Source of the DNA: Bifidobacterium dentium JCM 1195 = DSM 20436
GTDB lineage: Bacteria > Actinomycetota > Actinomycetes > Actinomycetales > Bifidobacteriaceae
DNA length: 64,000 bases
Direction of reading: 5' to 3'
Assembly (NCBI RefSeq): GCF_001042595.1
Contig: NZ_AP012326.1
Location: 2,356,001 to 2,420,000, forward strand
Within the stretch, counting starts at the first letter, position 1. Every line of letters begins with the position of its first letter. Made by a program: the position numbers and the translations under genes. The notes beneath the pieces were generated by a model. The model saw nothing but the letters and a program-made list of their open reading frames with translations. It had not been told where the DNA came from and searched no databases. This document shows, piece after piece, positions 60,856-64,000 of this stretch.

Positions 60856-62331
60856 TTAGCGGCGGACCATCTCCTCTTCAATCCGTTCGAGGGACTTGCC
60901 CTTGGTTTCGGGAACGAAATGCAGCACGAACGGGATGGACAATGCGGAGAACACGCCGAAGATCGCGAACGGACCACCCACATTGTTACCGAAGGCCGCA
61001 AGGAGCATGAGGAAGAACTGGGAGACCACGAAATTGCCAAGCCAGTTGGCGGCGGATCCGAAGGAGCTGCCGATGCCGCGCACGCTGAGCGGGAAGATCT
61101 CACCGATGAGCACCCAGGCGATCGGACCCCAGGAGAGCGCGAAGCCAAGGATATAGACGGCAATCAGAACCATGGTCGGCACGGCCAGAGTGGATACATC
61201 GCCGGTGAAGTTGAGGATGGCAAGTGCCGCAAGCGAGACGGTCATGACCACGGAGCCGAAGACCAGCAGCTTCTTACGCGGGAACCTGTCCATGATGAGC
61301 GTGGCCACGATGGTGGCGGCGAAGTTCACCACACCGATGCCGACCGACACCCAGATGGCGTGATTCTCGGGGAATCCAAAGCCCTTGATGAACACCTGCG
61401 GCAGGAAGTAGATCACGGAGTTGATGCCGACAAGCTGCTGGAAGAGCATGATACCGACCGCGGCGATGAGCGCCGGACGTGCGATGCGGAACAGTTCACG
61501 CACACCACCCTTGGTGTCTTGCGCTGCGACTTCTTTGATTTCGTCGAGTTCGAGCTGCACTTGGGTCTGGTCAACATCCTTACGGATCAGCGTGAGCACC
61601 TTGAAGGCGTTGCGTTCATCGCCCTTGCTCACAAGGTAGCGCGGGGATTCCGGCAGCAGGATGCCGCCGATGAGCAGCAATGCGGCCGGGATGAGTGCGG
61701 AGCCGAGCATCCACCGCCAGTCGCGGACGCCTGCGATGTTATGGCCAAGGAAGCCCAGATTGGATGCATAGGCCAGAAGAATGCCGAAGGTGATCATGAG
61801 CTGGAAGAGCGTGGAGAGCGATCCACGGCGCTCTTTCGGCGCAAGTTCGGCCAGATAGGCAGGGGTGAGCGCGGAGGCTGCGCCGACGGCGAGGCCGAGG
61901 ATGATGCGTGCGGCAACCATCATGAGGAATCCGGTGGCGGTGGCGCACATGCCGGAACCGATGAGGAACAGGATGGCGGAGAGAATCAACAGCTTCTTAC
62001 GTCCGAAACGATCGGAGAGCGTGCCGATCGACAGGGCTCCTACGCAGGAGCCGATGAGCACCGATGAGGTGATGAAGCCGGTCTGCGAGACCGACAGGCC
62101 GAAGTCGGATTCGATCAACGGCGAAGCGCCGGAAATGATGCCCGTGTCGAATCCGAACAGCATGCCTCCCAGTGCGCCGAATGTGAAAATGAACGCGCTG
62201 TTGAGCGGGAATCGCGTGGAGATGTTGCGACCCACGGCCTCTTCAACCGTTTCGATGGCCTCCTTGGCTTCCAATGGTTCGTGAACTTCTCGAGTTCCGG
62301 CGATTGTTGCGGAGCGTTGTATTGACGTCAT
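60856..62331 (-). CDS. Sugar porter (MFS, GalP/XylE type)
   Basis: The 491-residue protein has 12 membrane segments after a 40-residue hydrophilic leader. It carries the sugar-porter motifs GFDTGIISGA (helix 1), DRFGRKK (between helices 2 and 3), PESPRYLVSKG after helix 6, FQQLVGINSVIYFLP (helix 7) and VPETKGKSLE at the end. It imports a hexose or pentose with protons; which one is unknown. AAAGG lies 6 nt before the ATG. A terminator hairpin and a possible operator lie in its leader. Confidence 0.92.
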   Translation of the reverse strand: MTSIQRSATIAGTREVHEPLEAKEAIETVEEAVGRNISTRFPLNSAFIFTFGALGGMLFGFDTGIISGASPLIESDFGLSVSQTGFITSSVLIGSCVGALSIGTLSDRFGRKKLLILSAILFLIGSGMCATATGFLMMVAARIILGLAVGAASALTPAYLAELAPKERRGSLSTLFQLMITFGILLAYASNLGFLGHNIAGVRDWRWMLGSALIPAALLLIGGILLPESPRYLVSKGDERNAFKVLTLIRKDVDQTQVQLELDEIKEVAAQDTKGGVRELFRIARPALIAAVGIMLFQQLVGINSVIYFLPQVFIKGFGFPENHAIWVSVGIGVVNFAATIVATLIMDRFPRKKLLVFGSVVMTVSLAALAILNFTGDVSTLAVPTMVLIAVYILGFALSWGPIAWVLIGEIFPLSVRGIGSSFGSAANWLGNFVVSQFFLMLLAAFGNNVGGPFAIFGVFSALSIPFVLHFVPETKGKSLERIEEEMVRR

Positions 62332-62367
62332 GATTTACCTTTCATCTTCCTTGACGCTAGGTTCACA

Positions 62368-62414
62368 CAAAAAAAGACCTGGAACAGTACGATTCCCGTA
62401 CCGATCCAGGTCTT
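62368..62414 (-). terminator. Rho-independent terminator in the leader of the MFS gene
   Basis: On the minus strand AAGACCTGGA pairs with TCCAGGTCTT, an inner stem lies inside, and TTTTTTT follows directly. It ends 37 bp before the MFS start on the same strand, and no gene lies upstream for it to terminate. An attenuator is therefore likely. Confidence 0.65.
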
Positions 62415-62496
62415 GCCTCGTGTGAGTAGCAACCCTGCCAATAACGTTTGTATTGACCAGTGTAAACCTTGCAGACCCGCGACACTCCGAAAAACA

Positions 62497-62508
62497 GAAA
62501 ACGTTTTC
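62497..62508. promoter_or_regulatory. Candidate LacI-family operator upstream of the MFS gene
   Basis: GAAAACGTTTTC is a perfect 12-bp palindrome with the central CG typical of LacI-family sites. No LacI gene is adjacent. Confidence 0.5.
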
Positions 62509-62660
62509 CAGCTATTTTTCGCGTTGAACGGGAGTGATTTGAAGCAGTCTCATCCGGTTTGCCTTCCGATGGGACCGCGAATGGCCGATATTATGGGCCA
62601 ATCCCACCACGACTCGTCGTGGGGATTCGAGCAATCCCTTCATCGCAAGGAGGAACAAGA

Positions 62661-62771
62661 GTGAAAAAAAGAAAGCCGGCGGAGAGAAGGCCGCCGGCTG
62701 AGAGAGAAGAGAGAAGAAGGGTTCAGTTATGGGGTTCGATTGGGAACCTCGCCAACAGCCGTAACCGTTGA
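62661..62771 (+). CDS. Possible 36-residue basic leader peptide
   Basis: A GTG at 62661 follows AAGGAGG by 7 nt and opens a frame for a peptide extremely rich in Arg, Lys and Glu, ending NLANSRNR. The ribosome site is the strongest in this stretch. A minus-strand terminator hairpin overlaps the frame. It may be a chance frame. Confidence 0.25.
   Translation: MKKRKPAERRPPAEREERRRVQLWGSIGNLANSRNR
62664..62699 (-). terminator. Rho-independent terminator on the minus strand
   Basis: AGCCGGCGG pairs with CCGCCGGCT, and TTCTTTTTTT follows on the minus strand. It would end a transcript that starts between here and 62965, antisense to the GH2 leader. I see no convincing gene in that interval. Confidence 0.55.
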
Positions 62772-62884
62772 CATGTTCTATATAACCGCCCGACCCTTGG
62801 AAGAACGATGTTTCTACCTGCCAATTTCCTGTGAATCGCGTAATGGGAATGTCATGACGTCCCACCACACGAATCAATGCAAGC

Positions 62885-62930
62885 GATTTCCAAATCAACG
62901 AAATCGCGATTCTTCTCGTTACAATGGGGA
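62885..62930 (+). promoter_or_regulatory. Candidate promoter and repeat before the last GH2 gene
   Basis: TACAAT at 62920-62925 would be the -10 box, 41 bp before the GH2 start. CGATTTC and GAAATCG (62884-62906) form an inverted repeat across the -35 region. Confidence 0.4.
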
Positions 62931-62965
62931 ACGTCGAGAGAGTGCAGTGCCGCAGGGAGGCTCCC

Positions 62966-64000
62966 ATGTTGGATATCAAACGCGCATTGAAGGCCTCGCC
63001 CAAGAAAAGGCGTTCCTCAGAGCCGCTGAAACAACTATGGACGCCTTGGGGCGAACGAATCCGCGATGAATGGCTGTGCGAAAACGCCGGAAACAAGGCG
63101 TTCCGCCCAATCGAAGAGGGAGAGCGCAAGCTGGAGGTCGGCCGAACGCCGATTCTTGGCGAGCATCCGCGCCCGACGATGATGAGGAACAACCATACGA
63201 TGCTCAACGGCATGTGGGATTATGCGATCGTGCCGATTCCCAATGACGAAACCGGCTCGCGCTGGTCGTTCTCCCGTAACAAGGCCACGCCGGCGCTCAC
63301 CCGGGACGAAGCCGTGGAGCTGGTCAAGGAGGCCGCGATCCCGGAAACGTTCGACGGGAAGATCCTCGTGCCGTTTTCACCGGAATCCGCACTTTCCGGC
63401 GTGCACCAGACCATCTACCCCGACGACATGATCTGGTACCGCACCGTCGTGCATCCGGTGGCGCTCGGCAGTGAGGAAACCGTACGGCAGGTCGGCGATG
63501 CGAACCGTCTGATCCTGCACTTTGAGGCGGTCGATTGGGTGTGCGCCTGCTATATCAACGGCCAGTTCGCCGGCGTGCATGTCGGCGGCTACCTTCCGTT
63601 CGACGTCGATATCTCGGCGTTCATCGACCCTGACGATGTGTTTGAGATCGCATTGTGCGTCTATGATCCGAACGATTCAGGCACGCAACCGCGCGGCAAG
63701 CAGAAAATCGAACGCGATGGCATCTGGTATACCGCGCAGAGCGGCATCTGGCAGAGCGTCTGGCTGGAAATCGTGCCGGACGCCTACCTGCGCACGCTCA
63801 TACTGAAAGGCAGTGCCGATGGCAAGCTGTTCATACGGGCGGAAATCGGCGGTGACCGGCCGAACGCGAAACTGCGAATCGTCGTGACCGAGCCGTCGGA
63901 TGGTTCGGTCGTTACGGACACCGTACTGCCGGCAGGCGCGCGCAAGGTGCGCACCGAAATCGAGACGAAGGCCGAGCATATGTGGTCTCCCGCGGACCCG
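62966..64000 (+). CDS. GH2-family glycosidase, N-terminal part
   Basis: The frame starts at ATG 62966 (AGGGAGG 5 nt upstream) and stays open to the last base, giving 345 codons without a stop. It has the GH2 sugar-binding domain sequence: LNGMWDYAIVP, WYRTVVHP, FEAVDWVCACYINGQFAG, HVGGYLPFDVDIS and GIWYTAQSGIWQSVWLE. The immunoglobulin-like domain then begins. The catalytic barrel lies outside the window. It could be a beta-galactosidase or related enzyme; the family has many activities. Confidence 0.88.
   Translation, partial: MLDIKRALKASPKKRRSSEPLKQLWTPWGERIRDEWLCENAGNKAFRPIEEGERKLEVGRTPILGEHPRPTMMRNNHTMLNGMWDYAIVPIPNDETGSRWSFSRNKATPALTRDEAVELVKEAAIPETFDGKILVPFSPESALSGVHQTIYPDDMIWYRTVVHPVALGSEETVRQVGDANRLILHFEAVDWVCACYINGQFAGVHVGGYLPFDVDISAFIDPDDVFEIALCVYDPNDSGTQPRGKQKIERDGIWYTAQSGIWQSVWLEIVPDAYLRTLILKGSADGKLFIRAEIGGDRPNAKLRIVVTEPSDGSVVTDTVLPAGARKVRTEIETKAEHMWSPADP

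Noticed and set aside
62701..62790. tRNA-like T-arm near 62,735
   Set aside because: GGTTCGATTGGGAACC resembles a T-arm, but no acceptor, D-arm or anticodon arm can be formed around it.
62512..63213. 233-codon minus-strand gene
   Set aside because: It overlaps the start of the GH2 gene, contains a terminator and shows no family features.

Overview
The window is from the chromosome of a Bifidobacterium. The sequence is GC-rich, the rRNA operon has actinobacterial boxA-like leader elements and no tRNA in the 16S-23S spacer, and most of the rest is plant-glycan metabolism under LacI-type regulators with intracellular GH51, GH127, GH43, GH27, GH36 and GH2 enzymes. I did not assign a species, since that needs a 16S comparison.

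Layout. (1) 1-2.4 kb: the end of a sugar ABC ATPase gene, nagA, and a small membrane protein. (2) 2.78-9.62 kb: a decayed integrative element in a tRNA-Ser(GGA) gene. It is bounded by a duplicated tRNA 3' end plus terminator and by inverted arm-like repeats with a 20-bp palindrome. It carries two tiny hydrophobic peptide genes, a sigma-70 region 4-like protein, a truncated and frameshifted nuclease-helicase restriction gene, and an integrase cut off before its catalytic domain. (3) 10.2-16 kb: a complete rRNA operon on the minus strand. (4) 16.4-24.4 kb: housekeeping and transport genes (a MacB-like permease with an ATPase that has lost its Walker A motif, an HD-domain protein, a class II glutamine amidotransferase, Kup potassium uptake, TatD). 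(5) 24.4-32.2 kb: an arabinoside locus (GPH symporter, GH51, GH27, divergent LacI, GH43). (6) 32.4-38.7 kb: a ribose-type ABC importer with an AnmK-family 1,6-anhydrosugar kinase and its LacI regulator. (7) 39.1-55.2 kb: a GH36 alpha-galactosidase, a GH127 beta-L-arabinofuranosidase with a YesL-like protein, two GH43 enzymes, an Lpl-type oligosaccharide ABC importer, a LacI regulator and a GH2 beta-glucuronidase. (8) 55.2-64 kb: a seven-unit tandem array of hairpins, a heterodimeric ABC exporter, an esterase, a sugar-porter MFS protein with a terminator in its leader, and the start of another GH2 gene that runs off the window.

How the genes fit together. Sections 5, 7 and 8 hold cytosolic enzymes that remove arabinofuranose, alpha-galactose or arabinopyranose, beta-1,3-galactose and glucuronic acid. 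These are the sugars of plant arabinogalactan-protein and gum side chains. None of the enzymes has a signal peptide, so oligosaccharides are probably imported by the Lpl-type ABC system and the MFS or GPH carriers and trimmed inside the cell. Each LacI gene has matching palindromes next to the operon it probably controls. Section 6 looks like a separate uptake route for an anhydrosugar.

All calls come from reading the sequence and from knowledge of the families. No database search was run.
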